From Hexactinellida sp. DTS-2022 (taxonomy: Eukaryota; Porifera; Hexactinellida), in assembly GCA_028753945.1 (NCBI GenBank), contig JAPNXP010000001.1, forward strand, positions 9,600,501-9,664,500: a DNA stretch of 64,000 bases, given 5' to 3'. This document shows, in pieces, positions 31,326 through 42,299 of the stretch. The notes under the pieces were generated by a model. That model saw nothing but the letters and a program-made list of their open reading frames with translations, was not told where the DNA came from and did no database searches. The position numbers and the translations under genes were made by a program. Each line of letters opens with the position of its first letter. Within the stretch, counting starts at the first letter, position 1.

Positions 31326-33354
31326 TGAAGACCTTTATTCTTCTTCCATAGATTCTCGACTAAAACGTTCTGATGTCTGAGCAGTTGAAGTATAATGAGA
31401 TGGAAAACCATGGAAAATAACTGGTACAGCGTTAGGACTGTACGTTGGTCTAATGCGTGGTGTTTCAGTGTAGGTACCATCATCTTAATGTACTTACATA
31501 ATCCTTGAAAAGTTCTCTCGGGACTAAAAGATTATTTAAAAGATGGGTAAATAGAAATCAATTACAAATGATATATATAGGTAGCCAAATACGTGAACTC
31601 AAAACCGTGAAATTTTTTTAACCAAACACTTGTAAAAACATCAAAATAATAGTTGCAAGCCCAAACCCGCGAAGAAAATGTTTTACACTCCTTAACAATT
31701 GATAAGAGACAGTAAAATCCTTTTATACTAATTGAATGCTAGCTGCTAATCCATACTGGAAAACCCTCGAATTTAATAGGCTAAAGTTTTTCTCACCTTT
31801 AGAGAGAGAAGATATGAATATTTTTCTTAGATATTAGAACATGTTCCTAGATACACTATTCCCCACCCCCCTGCCAAATTAAAAGTATGTGGCTCTTACA
31901 TGTTCCTCAATCAATTCCGAACAAACAAACAAAAAATCCTCGTGATTTAATATATAAGATATTTATAATTCAGCCGTGTCAAATTCTATATCCTGCTAAC
32001 ACAATCAAGAAAATATAGGTAGAAGATAGGAGAAATATAATATAAATACAATCAATTACCCTTTTTTGATCGAGGCTTGGGGGGGGGCTGTGGAAGAATC
32101 TAAAGAGTTAATAGGTGACCAGGTCCAATTATAATTCACCTGGGTTAATTGAGACGTACGCGTATAATGGAGTTCGCTTAATTAATAAATTAATAAGTTA
32201 TGTTTATTGGAAGTTACTTTCAGTTCCAAAATAGTTTAATTTAATTCCATTCATCAATAGCAAATTCGCTATTATCAAGGAAATTTTTATCAAAATGCGA
32301 ATTGATATTACGCGACCCCCTGACTGAATACTCATTAATTTTAACTGTGCCGATTACGCTTTGGTATATTCTAATTTAATACCTTGTTTTGCTAGTTAAT
32401 TACTACGTCGACTATATTTTTGCCAAAATGACATGCACAAAAAAATAAAATTTCAGTGTGCAGACTAAGTGATACTAAATTTATATTATGGTGGCAGGAT
32501 ATTTTTGCTGCATAAATAACGAAACATGGTCGGAAGAGTGGTAATTTTAGATGTTTTAAAAGGAACAAACTGTCACTTCAATTATAATCAGAGTCGCTCA
32601 TTATGAACACTCGTGTACTCTGGTCCCAATGGGATAGTCCACTTCCTTATTGGGAAGTCTTTAAAATATAAACACAATATTTTCGGTCACCTGAGAGTAA
32701 TAATAACTACCCCTGACTATAGTAATATTTGTGAGCGTAAAAGATAACATAAGAACAAGTATCGGTAGTTTGCTAACCTTCGAAACTTTCCGGCCTTCCG
32801 AGGCGCCTTCTGATGCGCTGCAGGAATACTAAAATGGATAGCTCCTCTTGATCAACAAATGAAAAAATATGAAAAGTTTATCGAAAAAATATAACTCACA
32901 CTAGTGGGCCCTCTGAGAGGTGTCAAGCTAGAGTATAATCAAAGTTTAGAATAATACTCAAAATAATCGTTATTGAAAATGGTGTTTCAATAATAACCAA
33001 ACATAAAAATATAATCTCATTGAAATAATTAAATCAACTGTCAAATCAATATAGGATGATATGCTCAATTAGAATTTATAAACTTGATCCCATATTATAG
33101 ATTTGTGAGTTAATAAAACTAGTCCAAAGAACCTTTCAGTCCTTCTATGCATTTCAGAAGTTTGATTAAGGGAGACGAACTCCTATGTTTGTTTGTAAAA
33201 ATTTCTAGCAGAAATCAGAAAGCCACCAAAAAAAGAGCAATCTAATAATGAACTATAGTAACTAGCGCGCTACGCTTGCTAGGTTACTTGGCAACGTGTG
33301 AGGCGCATACAACACACATAAGAATTGTTTTAATAGTATAAATATTCACCTGTT
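31326..33354. other. Two kb without a supported gene
   Basis: AT-rich. It contains a decayed arm of the 1661-2592 foldback element at 31590-31690 (ACTCAAAACC, then GCAAGCCCAAACCCG). A reversed TTTGTTTG/TCGGAATTGATTGAGGAAC repeat head at 31890-31960 is shared with 35070-35200. A G homopolymer is at 32080. Confidence 0.5.
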
Positions 33355-33620
33355 TGAAGTGAAGGTAGCCCCCGCAGTTGGGCGTAGGGGGTCCCGGGTG
33401 AGGGCCACTCCGAATCGTAGCGCCCCCAGCCCCAGTATTATGCCCATCACTCAAGGTATAAAAAAGCCTTGAGTGACCCGTCGTCGTGGCAACATCAGCA
33501 GGGACAGCTGGTGCTGCGACGAATTGATACAGAGGGGCTGGGGGCAGAGGCTCAAAACATGGGAGTGAAGAATGGGGGCAGAGGAGCAGCTGGAGCGGCG
33601 GTGGGAGCGGGCGCTAAAAA
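33355..33620. other. GC-rich island with hairpin around TATAAAA
   Basis: About 260 bases much richer in G+C, with CpGs, than the surroundings. At 33448-33478 TCACTCAAGG and CCTTGAGTGA pair around TATAAAAAAG. Pro/Ala-rich translations exist on the minus strand but without a convincing gene. It could be a promoter, part of an exon, or a captured fragment. Confidence 0.45.
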
Positions 33621-33735
33621 GTTTCGAGTTGCCATCTAACATAACAACAATTGAAAGTAGTGAAATTGAGCTCAGTAATAGGATCATGTAAAAGAATATA
33701 CATTACGAACTTTAAAGTTTCCAGGGGTCGACAAC

Positions 33736-34098
33736 CAGGGTTGCCGTGGGAATGGAATTTCCGTTCCCATTCCCATCCCATTCCCATAGGAATCCTGTGG
33801 GAATCCCCATAGGATCCTGTGGGAATCCCCATAGGAATCCTGTGGGAATTCCCATGGGTATCCCATAGAGGTAGTATAATATACATACGTATACATAAAA
33901 ACCAATTTAATTACTAAAGCAGATTTGTATCAATAGTAAAGCCTATATTAATTAAGGATGACCTAATGAAACCTTATTCGAATATCCCATTGGAATTCCC
34001 ATGGGGATCCACACAGGGGAAAATCTGATTCCCATTCCCATCCCATTCCCATGGGTATGGGGATCCCCATGGGAATTCCCATACCCACGGCAACCCTG
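33736..34098. mobile_element. hAT MITE made of GGGAATCCCAT-type repeats
   Basis: Ends CAGGGTTGCCGTGGGAATGG and (reversed) CAGGGTTGCCGTGGGTATGG, with a perfect 8 bp duplication TCGACAAC at 33728-33735 and 34099-34106. Both subterminal parts are arrays of GGGAATCCCCATAGGAATCC. Confidence 0.95.
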
Positions 34099-34218
34099 TC
34101 GACAACCCACGGCAAGCGGGCCAGATCTGGCCCGCAAGGCGAAATTATCTAGCCCGCTGCTTTCTATAAACAAGCTCATCTTGATCTCCGATTCGGCCAT
34201 TAAAATGAGATCCAAATA

Positions 34219-34790
34219 TAGTACACCCTCGCTAATCGGAACAGAGGTGTTCCGATTCAAAAAATTCCGCTCCGATTTGTGAATTCGTACGATTTAGTGA
34301 AGTAATACGATTATATAGGCCTGTTGCATGAGAAATTGACCCCCATGAGAAACTGACCCCCTCTTCATATGAACCATGGATTATGTAACTTGGTAATCCC
34401 ATATGAAGAAGTATTCAGTTAATTAACATAGTTGCCAAGGCATTTTGTATAATTGTCACTACATCATTGTTTTGTTCAAGTATTCTTTACATTATTGCAA
34501 TGGCAATGCGGAAATTTATTGGGGGGGGGTCATTTTCTCACGGGGCTTGCATAAAGAAATGACCCCCTAAACGGTATCCATGGTTCATATGAAGAGGGGG
34601 GTCATTTTCTAATGGGGGTCAATTTCTCATGAAACAGGCCTATATAAAATGAGACCCGATAATCCGAACAAAACAAGTTCAAACGTTTTAAATCAAAACT
34701 AAAATCTCATGAAACAGTATACTACCTAAATACTTCTCTAAGACATTTATTCATAATCCATTGTAATATTTTATGCATATTTACTCAAAA
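34219..34790 (+). mobile_element. Decayed Tigger/pogo-like element, split by a second MITE
   Basis: GTACACCCTCGCTAATCGG, then GTGTTCCGATTCAAAAA, matches the start of 16676-16992. After the nested element, GATAATCCGAACAAAAC, then TCTAAGACATTTATT, follows the middle of that relative. The right end is not recognisable. Confidence 0.65.
34318..34640. mobile_element. MITE with GGCCTGTTnCATGAGAAATT ends
   Basis: Ends GGCCTGTTGCATGAGAAATT and (reversed) GGCCTGTTTCATGAGAAATT. It is flanked by TATATA on both sides, 323 bp long, and carries TGACCCCC repeats inside. It sits in the decayed Tigger element. Confidence 0.85.
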
Positions 34791-35069
34791 TTAACTGTAG
34801 TATAACTATTTCTTGGATTAAATCAAACTCACCGTGGATAACATTGCTAAAATGTATAACTACACGTAATATATAATTTATTATTAAGACCTCCCGTCAC
34901 CTGCAATTTAAAACCGAAATATTTATTGTTACATGAATCCCCACTAGTCTATTCTATCAGCTATTATTCAAATCAAAGTTTGACTCTCTAACTCATACAT
35001 ATACTTACCGAGTTGCAGCCAAATATTTGAATATGGAACTAAATGACGTGCTACTATCAGTAACTATCT

Positions 35070-35200
35070 TATATATTAAATCACAATGATTTTTTGTTTG
35101 TTTGTTTGTTTGTTTGTTTGTTTGTTTGTTCAGAATTGATTGAGGAACTGGTAAGAGCTACAGACTTGAAATTTGGCATGGGGGTAGGAAATGGTGTATC
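35070..35200 (+). repeat. TTTG microsatellite with repeat head
   Basis: ATATTAAATCACAATGATTT, then about ten TTTG, then TTCAGAATTGATTGAGGAAC. The same order appears reversed at 31890-31960 and in looser form in family X heads. Confidence 0.8.
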
Positions 35201-35251
35201 TAGAAACAAGTTCTAATATCTAAGAAAAATATTTACATCTTCCCTTCCGGC

Positions 35252-35347
35252 CAGTGCTGCCAACCCTCCCGCTTCCGGCGGGAGGGTCCCGCTTTTTGAT
35301 GTTTCCTCCCGCTTTCCCGCCTCCCCTCTCAAACCTCCCGCTTTTTG
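35252..35347. repeat. CTCCCGC cluster with hAT-like end
   Basis: CAGTGCTGCCAACCCTCCCGC at the left, then several CTCCCGC(TTT) words. It is related to the clusters at 8840 and 17170. No partner end was found. Confidence 0.55.
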
Positions 35348-35376
35348 GATAATTGTATATGTACTTATTGGAAGCA

Positions 35377-35481
35377 CGACAGTTCGCATCACGACAACTC
35401 GCATCACGACAACTCGCAACAGACAATTCGCAACACCGACAATTCGCAACACCGACAAATCGCAACACGACAATTCGCAAC
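35377..35481. repeat. Minisatellite CGCAACACGACAATT
   Basis: About seven units of 14-16 bases (ACGACAACTCGCATC, CCGACAATTCGCAACA). Confidence 0.9.
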
Positions 35482-35577
35482 TAATCTGATTGGTCAATTC
35501 TATTTCATTTTTTTAGATCATAACCACAGGTTTATTCTTCCATTTTTCTTAAGAAAACCATACAATAGTAGTAAAAG

Positions 35578-35706
35578 AAAAAAAATCCAAAATTGTAGCC
35601 TGTGCCGACGCATGTTCCTTTGGTGGCATTATATTTTTCTGTTGTTTATTGATAGTGCCTCCAAAGGAACATGTTGTCGGCGCAGGCTACAATTTTGGAT
35701 TTTTTT
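35578..35706. repeat. Conserved hairpin, copy 5
   Basis: Arm 1 AATTGTAGCCTGTGCCGAC, arm 2 GTCGGCGCAGGCTACAATT. Both arms carry the T/A version of a position that is C/G in most copies, keeping the pair. Confidence 0.92.
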
Positions 35707-35814
35707 CGCCAAGTCATCAACGCCTAAGGTGTGAAGAAGCAATTGTTATTTGGTCCGAGTCACAAGGAAATGTAGATAGATTTGAAGTTTGTTTTTATCA
35801 TAAACCATCTAGAG

Positions 35815-36865
35815 CAGTGGTTCTCAAACTTTTCACAGCCCGTACCACTTCATCAAATATTAGGGTCTCCGCGTACCACCATAATGATCGATATTTAAAT
35901 ACTTTCCTGAAAACGACGTACAGCAAATCGTACTAAAGTACAATTCCATTGTATTTAATAACATTTAAATTTTGATGCATTTTTAAAGTACAGTGGAACC
36001 TCTATAAGTGGGGAGCATGGGACGGGGGAAATTTCAATTGCCCCCCATTCCCCGGTTATAAAATTCAATTGGAAAAACATTATATATGCTATATTATACA
36101 AAGTATTCATATAACACACACATTAATGCACGTTATTTTTATTATTTGTCTATTATGTCAATTTAGTTAACTGCTGATCTACACTAGGTGATTTCTTCTA
36201 AAAACATCAGAGTAGATCAATCGAAAATATTTTTTCTGTAGAACTTTAGAGTCGATTTATTGGAAATATTGTATTATTTTATAAGAATCATGTTAGGATT
36301 TGTCCATTCCCCCCATTTATGGAGGTTGTTTTGTATGCAGATAAAAACTCCTTGAAATTTATGGTCCCCCATTCCCCACTTCCCCGCTTATAGAGGTTCA
36401 TTTGTATGGATATATACGAATATGGTAAAAAAATTCCCCACTTATGGAGGTTCCCCATTTATAGAGACCCCACTTATAGAGGTTGCACTGTATAATGATC
36501 TACCCCCTCTCAAGGGCGTAGCTAGGAGAAAGTCTCTGCGCGGCTAAATGAACAACAGCGAGCGTAGCGAGCGACCTAAGGGGGTTTGGGGAGTATACCC
36601 CCAGGATTTTTTTGCAGAGTTAATGTTAACTACTAATCTACATGCAGGAAGCATAGTTTGCTAACTAAAACAAAATCCAATTGATTTAGAAAGTGTAGTC
36701 TAGCAACATTAGAGAATTGAAGATATTGACGGTGTTGAATAATATCAACAATAAACTGCCAACAATTCAAATGGCTGAAAAAAAGTCTTTCCCCCTTCCC
36801 CTGACTCCTCCTCCCTCCGCGTACCACTAGAAAGGAGCTCGCGTACCACAGTTTGAGAACCACTG
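35815..36865. mobile_element. hAT element (CAGTGGTTCTCAAACT ends)
   Basis: Ends CAGTGGTTCTCAAACTTTTC and (reversed) CAGTGGTTCTCAAACTGTGG. The 8 bp duplication ATCTAGAG is at 35807-35814 and 36866-36873. It has no transposase. It carries a nested TA element and GCGAGCGTAGCGAGCG near 36555. Confidence 0.93.
35991..36490. mobile_element. Tc1/mariner-type MITE nested in the hAT element
   Basis: Ends CAGTGGAACCTCTATAAGTG and (reversed) CAGTGCAACCTCTATAAGTG, flanked by TA. It is 500 bp, with repeated CCCCATTTATGGAGGTT words inside. Confidence 0.9.
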
Positions 36866-36873
36866 ATCTAGAG

Positions 36874-37150
36874 CAGTAGTTCTTAACCTGGGGGAAATTT
36901 CCCCCTGGGGGGAAATTTCGGGATATAAGGGGGAAATCAATTTAGACAAATTAATAATAATAATAAAACCTAAATAAAATAATACCTCCTAACATTGAGC
37001 CACTGGTGGCCAAGAAGCAGTTATCGCCATACAGCTAATAATTTGTAATTTCAAGGCTACTTTATTCCTTATACTACAAATGAAGGGGGAAATTGGGTAG
37101 AGTGAACAGGCCAAAAGGGGAAATCACATAAAAAAGGTTAAGAACCACTG
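36874..37150. mobile_element. Second hAT element at the same target
   Basis: Ends CAGTAGTTCTTAACCTGGGG and (reversed) CAGTGGTTCTTAACCTTTTT. It is flanked by ATCTAGAG at 36866-36873 (shared with its neighbour) and 37151-37158. It is 277 bp with GGGGGAAATTTC repeats. Confidence 0.93.
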
Positions 37151-37777
37151 ATCTAGAGTTTAATGCCATTCATTCATTATGTATTGATAATAAATTATAT
37201 TATTAGTTATATATTTTAGCAATGTTATCCTCGGTGAGTTGAGTAAAGTCAACACATTCCTTATATTATATTATTTCATTTAATCCATTGAATAGTAATG
37301 CTAGAATTAAATAGAAGCCAGCTGGAATTTATAAGTTGAATCAATATAATTATTACAAGTTGAATCACTAGAGTAGGATTTAACAAGTTAAATCAATTTA
37401 ATTATTACAAGTTGAAACAATAGAATTAGATTTAACACTTTACTGAATTTGAAGTGTCAGTAAACAAAGAAATTTCAACCCTAATTTATGGCAGAAATTG
37501 ACCCCTTTATTGAAAAATTTCTTCTCCCATCAGACGCAGAATTTTATGGCGAATCCAAATGTGAAATAAAATTTTTGGTTTAGTAAATAATTTTTGAGTT
37601 ATGGACCAGACAAAATTTGAAAGGTGTTAAGGAGTGTCAAAAATTTCTTAATCAAAATCGTAACCCCAGGTGCAAATTAGACGGTCCAACCGCACCTACA
37701 TGCCAAGTTTCAGCCCATAATGTATACAGGTGTGGCCAGGGCACCTGCTACGGAGAAATAATAATAATAATAATAAT

Positions 37778-37905
37778 AAAATCCAAAATTGCAGCCTGTG
37801 CCGACGCATATTCCTTTGGTGGCACTATATTTTGTTGGTGGTTTATTGATAGTGCCTCCAAAGGAACATGCTGTCGGCACAGGCTACAATTTTGGATTTT
37901 TTTTT
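37778..37905. repeat. Conserved hairpin, copy 6
   Basis: Arm 1 AATTGCAGCCTGTGCCGACG, arm 2 GTCGGCACAGGCTACAATT: one C-A mismatch at the position that is fully paired in copies 5 and 11. Confidence 0.92.
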
Positions 37906-38974
37906 CGCCATGTCATCATCACTATGAAGGTGTTAAATTATTTCAAAAAGGTGTTACAGAAGGCATCGACCCTTAGTGTAGTGAAAGTTTCCATTTAGTT
38001 CACTTCATTTTAGAGATATTCAAGTTTCAGTTGAATATATTAAGTGATCAGTCAGCATTTTTTATGTGAGTGTTGGGTCATCACCCAACACCCACCAACC
38101 CATTCGAAACATAGAATTCACAAAATTGTCAAAACACATTTTTTTAGCGATGTCATCATCACCTCAAGGTGTCAAGACCCCCTTGCATAGGTGGCACGTG
38201 CCATAAGGACCAATTGATAAATTGGAAGTTTGTTTCTATCTTATATCATCTCTGAGATTAATGATATTTAATAAATTAGTATATATAATTAATATATTCA
38301 TTATTTATTTAACACCATTATTTTGTACAGCAAAATATATTAAGTTCAATTATTTGCAATTATTGTTAATTTGAATTTAATTTCACTATGATATTTGAAT
38401 TCAGCGCACTCGATAACCCCAATAATCTAATTCGAACCGTCTCTATAAGTTGAACACAGAGCGAATTAATTAGAATTAAATATGTCATGTATCCATTGTG
38501 CAAGAATATTCTGAACAGAAATAAATATAATCACATAATCTGTCGTTGTTGTGGAATGTAGAATCTTAGTTTTCAATTATAAAATAGAAGCCTACTCGAT
38601 CTCACAAGTTGAATCAATATAATAATAACGAGTTGAAACAATAGAATTAGATGTAACACTTTCAATTGAACTGAAGTATTAGTAAACAAAGTGAATTTGC
38701 AACTCAATTGTGGCACAAACCAAGCCCAATTTGAGAATTCATGCACTGTGAAAAGGTGTAGAATTTAATTCTCTATCGAATGCAAATAAATTAAATATTT
38801 GGGCACCGTTTATTGTTCCTTTTCTAACATTAAACAGGGATAAAAATGTGTCCAAAAAAATGTAATAAAAATTCCTGACCCCAGGTGCACATCTGTAACC
38901 CATGAGACACATATCCTGAAAATTTGGGCTCTTAGTTCATTAAACTCTGTTCTGTGGAGTGGCTACGGAAGAAT
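37906..38974 (+). repeat. Hairpin unit B2
   Basis: From CGCCATGTCATCATCAC to ATGAGACACATATCCTG. It contains the perfect small hairpin GTGTTGGGTcatcACCCAACAC at 38069-38090. The reversed relatives are 60670-61740 and 61874-62930. No coding region. Confidence 0.8.
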
Positions 38975-39099
38975 AAAATCCAAAATTGCAGCCTGTGCCG
39001 AAAGTATTTCGCTTTGGAGGCACTACTAGTTACCCAACCACCAAATGTAGTGCCTCTAAAGGGAAATGCGTCGGCACAGGCTGCAATTTTGGATTTTTT
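38975..39099. repeat. Conserved hairpin, copy 7 (second subtype)
   Basis: Outer arms as usual, inner arms TTTGGAGGCACTAC / GTAGTGCCTCTAAAG, with the loop TTACCCAACCACCAAATG. The subtype is shared with copies 8 and 10. It lies directly upstream of LRR-EGF gene 1. Confidence 0.9.
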
Positions 39100-39726
39100 A
39101 AATTGGAATTTGTTGATGTTATTTGAGTTTACTTTTGGAAAGAATAATTACGTAGTAATAAATAAATATACTCATAACAACAACAACAAATATGTTTATC
39201 TCTGAGCCTGTTTGTTTAGAATAATAGAAACAGGTCCTATAGATAAATAAATAAAATAAGAAACATCATGTGTAACATAATCACCAAAATTTCTCCCAAT
39301 AAGTTATCACAATTCCAAACATCTTATATCAAATTTCCACTTGACATAATCAGCTGTTTAATTCTCAGTTTTATAAGTTTCAACAGCCAATGATGCTGTT
39401 AGTACAGAGTCTTATTGCATTCCTTCTGTGAAATTGGTTGTCTTGACGACTGCTATTTTCTCCGACATATTTACAAGAAAAGAAAAGAATTCAAAGTTTG
39501 GCGATTCTAAGAAAAATCTGTTTATACTTTCTGTCAAGTGTCATTACTTATGAGAGCATATTTACTATGCATGGTAACAATAGAGCAATTGCTATAGGCA
39601 AACTGTACTTCCTATTACAACACACCCATGTCACTAATGTACAAGTTTCCTACAATATGCAAATTTGAATAATTATTTATGATAAACTTCATCTTTCACT
39701 TTGTTCTTTGAATATTCTAACATTTC
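39100..39726 (+). promoter_or_regulatory. Duplicated upstream region of LRR-EGF gene 1
   Basis: About 600 bases repeated before all four genes (43450-44039, 50050-50875, 54840-55445), with words such as GCCTGTTTGTTTAG, CACCAAAATTTCTCCCAA, TTGTCTTGACGACTGCTATT and CTTCCTATTACAACACACCC. Conservation across the copies suggests that promoter and 5' UTR were copied with the gene. No clear TATA box can be singled out. Confidence 0.5.
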
Positions 39727-41244
39727 ATGTTTCTATCGATCCTATCGATTCTTATTTTCCTGCTACTCTGCAGTTATACCCCTGTGGTACACGGAATTTG
39801 CGATGAGACAGAATTTACTTGTGATATTGGTTCCTGTACAATCAGGGCAGATAACGGAACCAGGACAAGCTACCTTATAGAGAAGTGTTCTGGTGAATTT
39901 GCAGAGACTGGAATAACTGATATTAGCTTTTATGTGTATTTGACGGAGAATAATGAAACTATCACACTGGATATAGCTGGAGGTATAACCACATTCTTTT
40001 TTCGTGTTTATGATACAATCTCGATTGAATTCAACAAGACTCAAATGGACATCCGAACTCTAACTTTATATGGATCCAATGCGGCTGTTATATATTGTCC
40101 TTATGATTTCTTAAACTACTTCCTAAGCGTTACAGAACTCGATATACATCGTGCTGTATTCGATCGCTTTCCATACTTAAACTCGACAAGTTTAACTCGA
40201 CTGTATCTCTACTTCCTTACGCTACCTAATGTCGCAACCATTCTGCCTTCAATGCTTATTCTACCTAACTTGAATTCGTTAGGATTAGAACAGTTAGAAG
40301 ACGCACAGTGGTATCATGCTATTCCCAGCAGTTTCGATAATACTCGTATAGAGCATTTATCTAAGATAGGAATACAACACTTCTATAGTTACCAGTTTGC
40401 TAACATGACACGTTTGAGATCTTTGCGTTTATACAGATTCTTCACTGATTTCACATTTGAAGAGAACGCACTATCTGGATTGGATGGATTGACAGAATTA
40501 TATACTTGGTACTTGCCAACAAATTTAGATTTGGTTTCCAAAGAGACCTTTCCTAGTCTAATACATTTCGATTTAAGGTATTCTTCTGTAACTACACTCG
40601 AACAAAGATTTTTTGAAAGGCAGAAAGCATTATCCACAGTATATGCTTATTCTGTTCCATTCCATTGTGATTGTAAGATGGCATGGGTTAGTTATGTTGT
40701 TAATAATCTGAGTTGGACAGTTACAGGCACTTGTGAAACCCCTTCCAGTTTGAATGGAAACCTAATTAGTGATAGTTCCAATTACGTTACCTGTCCAATC
40801 CAATCCTACCATTGCTTTATTGATACTTTCATTTGTCCTCTCAACAGCAACTGTGTTAACACAGCTAACAGTGCTTATTGTGAATGCATAGCTGGATACA
40901 CACTAAATGCAACCAACAACTTATGTGTGGATACTAACGAGTGTATTGATACCAATAATTTCGAACATAACTGCATAAATACAATCGGTTCCTACTCATG
41001 TTCCTGTATATCTGGATACACTCTTAATCCCCCTCACTCCTGTGAGGATATTAACGAATGTTCTACTTCCAACAACACCTGTGATCACAACTGTACAAAC
41101 ACTTTAGGTACCTATACATGTTCCTGCATGTCTGGTTTCACGCTACAGTCAGATATGTCATCCTGTGTATCAGGAGTTAGTCAGCTGACGGCTCCTATCC
41201 TACTTGCACTCCTATCTCTAATCTTGAAAGCCTCACTTCTTTAA
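39727..41244 (+). CDS. LRR-EGF surface protein, copy 1
   Basis: Intronless frame of 505 residues. Signal peptide 1-23 (FLLLCSYTPVVHG), then LRRs at ~50-320 with x-L-x-L strands such as TRLYLYFLTLPN and RSLRLYRFF, and an LRR C-cap (PFHCDCKMAW, then GTCETPSS). Three EGF modules follow, two with calcium-binding DxNEC starts and the Asx/Tyr hydroxylation pattern (NTIGSYSCSC). The C-terminal hydrophobic end QLTAPILLALLSLILKASLL without a tail fits a GPI-anchor signal. In the second EGF module a cysteine is replaced by Phe (TNNFEHNC), which should break a disulfide; copy 4 has Cys there. Strand positions differ from the other copies far more than the blocks between them. Probable role: cell-surface recognition or adhesion (inference). 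Confidence 0.92.
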   Translation: MFLSILSILIFLLLCSYTPVVHGICDETEFTCDIGSCTIRADNGTRTSYLIEKCSGEFAETGITDISFYVYLTENNETITLDIAGGITTFFFRVYDTISIEFNKTQMDIRTLTLYGSNAAVIYCPYDFLNYFLSVTELDIHRAVFDRFPYLNSTSLTRLYLYFLTLPNVATILPSMLILPNLNSLGLEQLEDAQWYHAIPSSFDNTRIEHLSKIGIQHFYSYQFANMTRLRSLRLYRFFTDFTFEENALSGLDGLTELYTWYLPTNLDLVSKETFPSLIHFDLRYSSVTTLEQRFFERQKALSTVYAYSVPFHCDCKMAWVSYVVNNLSWTVTGTCETPSSLNGNLISDSSNYVTCPIQSYHCFIDTFICPLNSNCVNTANSAYCECIAGYTLNATNNLCVDTNECIDTNNFEHNCINTIGSYSCSCISGYTLNPPHSCEDINECSTSNNTCDHNCTNTLGTYTCSCMSGFTLQSDMSSCVSGVSQLTAPILLALLSLILKASLL

Positions 41245-41632
41245 TCTCGTTAGGACTAACTCTATTTATTCTTATTTATTTTCTAAACTTATTTTATAGT
41301 TCCTATTCTTTTCGAATTTCTATCTTTTCTTCATTTCAATGATTTCATTGACCCCCTCTCTTTCTAATATTATTATTGTCTTTTTATTTGTTTCATTTAT
41401 GTGTAACTAAACTTACTAATATTCGATAATAAATCTCTATTTGCTATTTGTTACTTTTAGATTCAGATATTATTGGGATACTCGGGATATATATCACTCT
41501 ATATAGACGGTCTATTTCTCTATGGTCTAAAAGCCCATCCATATACAGTGCAACTTCGACTATCCGGACTTCTTGGGACCACTCAAATCTGTCCGGATAA
41601 TCGAGATTGCACTGTATATGCTATGATGGGAC
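41245..41632. other. 3' flank of LRR-EGF gene 1
   Basis: It is shared with copies 2 and 4 (ATTTCAATGATTTCATTGACC; GATTCAGATATTATTGGGAT). AATAAATC at 41430 may be a polyadenylation signal. A piece resembling an end of the 63616-63798 element lies at 41500-41540 (TATAGACGGTCTATTTCT, then AAAAGCCCAT). Confidence 0.5.
41546..41614. mobile_element. 69 bp pogo-type palindromic MITE
   Basis: CAGTGCAACTTCGACTATCC and (reversed) CAGTGCAATCTCGATTATCC, flanked by TA. Copies are at 57277-57345 and, one end altered, at 45984-46060. Confidence 0.8.
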
Positions 41633-42065
41633 CATAGGCGTCGAACTTTCCAATTTTTCTGAAAATCTGGGGGGGGCAGCCAGAGAACATTTATAAGACA
41701 TTTATTTTATTTTGCAATTAATAGGCAAAATCACGCATAAATAGTAAATAAATAACGTAAGTGAGATGCAAATTTACTGAGAAAGCTTTATGCAACTTGA
41801 AATTTTTGGCAAATTAAATGCTGTTATCCTCCACTGTTTCAACTAATTTTCAAGAGAAACGCCAGCTGAGGGGACGAAATCATACTTGCCAAACCTACAG
41901 GGATTCCCTGTACAGTACAGTACAGGGATTTAAACATTTTGGCGGTTCAGTACAGGCGTACAGGGATTTTTAATTTACTAATTATGTTTCAAATAATGCC
42001 TAAAAATGTCTACAGTGATGATACTATTCTGCCATGCATTCTGCATTGACCACAAAGGCACAACT

Positions 42066-42069
<4 letters not shown>

Positions 42070-42115
<46 letters not shown>
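42070..42115. repeat. TA microsatellite hosting a MITE
   Basis: A run of TA of about 45 bases, continuing after the MITE at 42300-42322. TA-target elements would have many sites here. Confidence 0.95.
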
Positions 42116-42118
<3 letters not shown>

Positions 42119-42299
42119 GTAAACCTCTCAAAGCGGCACCCATCGGGAGAATGATTTTGTGCCGCTTCTCGGAGGTTGCCGCTTTGGGAGGTTGCTCGTA
42201 AGGTAAACTTCCCAAAGCGGGACCCATCGGGAGAATGATTTTGTGCCGCTTCTCGGAGGTTGCCGCTACTCGGAGGTGCCGCTTTGGGAGGTTTTACTG
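42116..42299. mobile_element. TA-flanked MITE (copy of 18742-18926)
   Basis: Same ends and internal duplicates as 18742-18926, inserted in the TA run. Confidence 0.92.

Larger units (their letters stand above)
35707..37777 (+). repeat. Hairpin unit B1, interrupted by two hAT elements
   Basis: The body runs from CGCCAAGTCATCAACGCC to CATAAACCATCTAGAG, resumes at 37159 (TTTAATGCCATTCATTC), and ends at hairpin copy 6. Without the insertions it is about 0.7 kb. The uninterrupted relative at 60180-60215 reads CATAAACCATCTTGAGTTTAA. Confidence 0.8.

Noticed and set aside
35100-35135. TTTG run as telomere or centromere repeat
   Set aside because: It is short, internal, and part of a dispersed repeat head found elsewhere in the window.
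35990-37160. LTR or retroviral origin for the paired elements
   Set aside because: They have hAT or TA-type inverted ends and 8 bp or TA duplications. No direct long repeats, primer site or polymerase are present.
37778-38000. Open frames across the hairpin (QPVPTHIPLVALYF-type) as a peptide family
   Set aside because: The translation recurs because the hairpin arm recurs. Frame and ends differ between copies, and both strands give similar frames.
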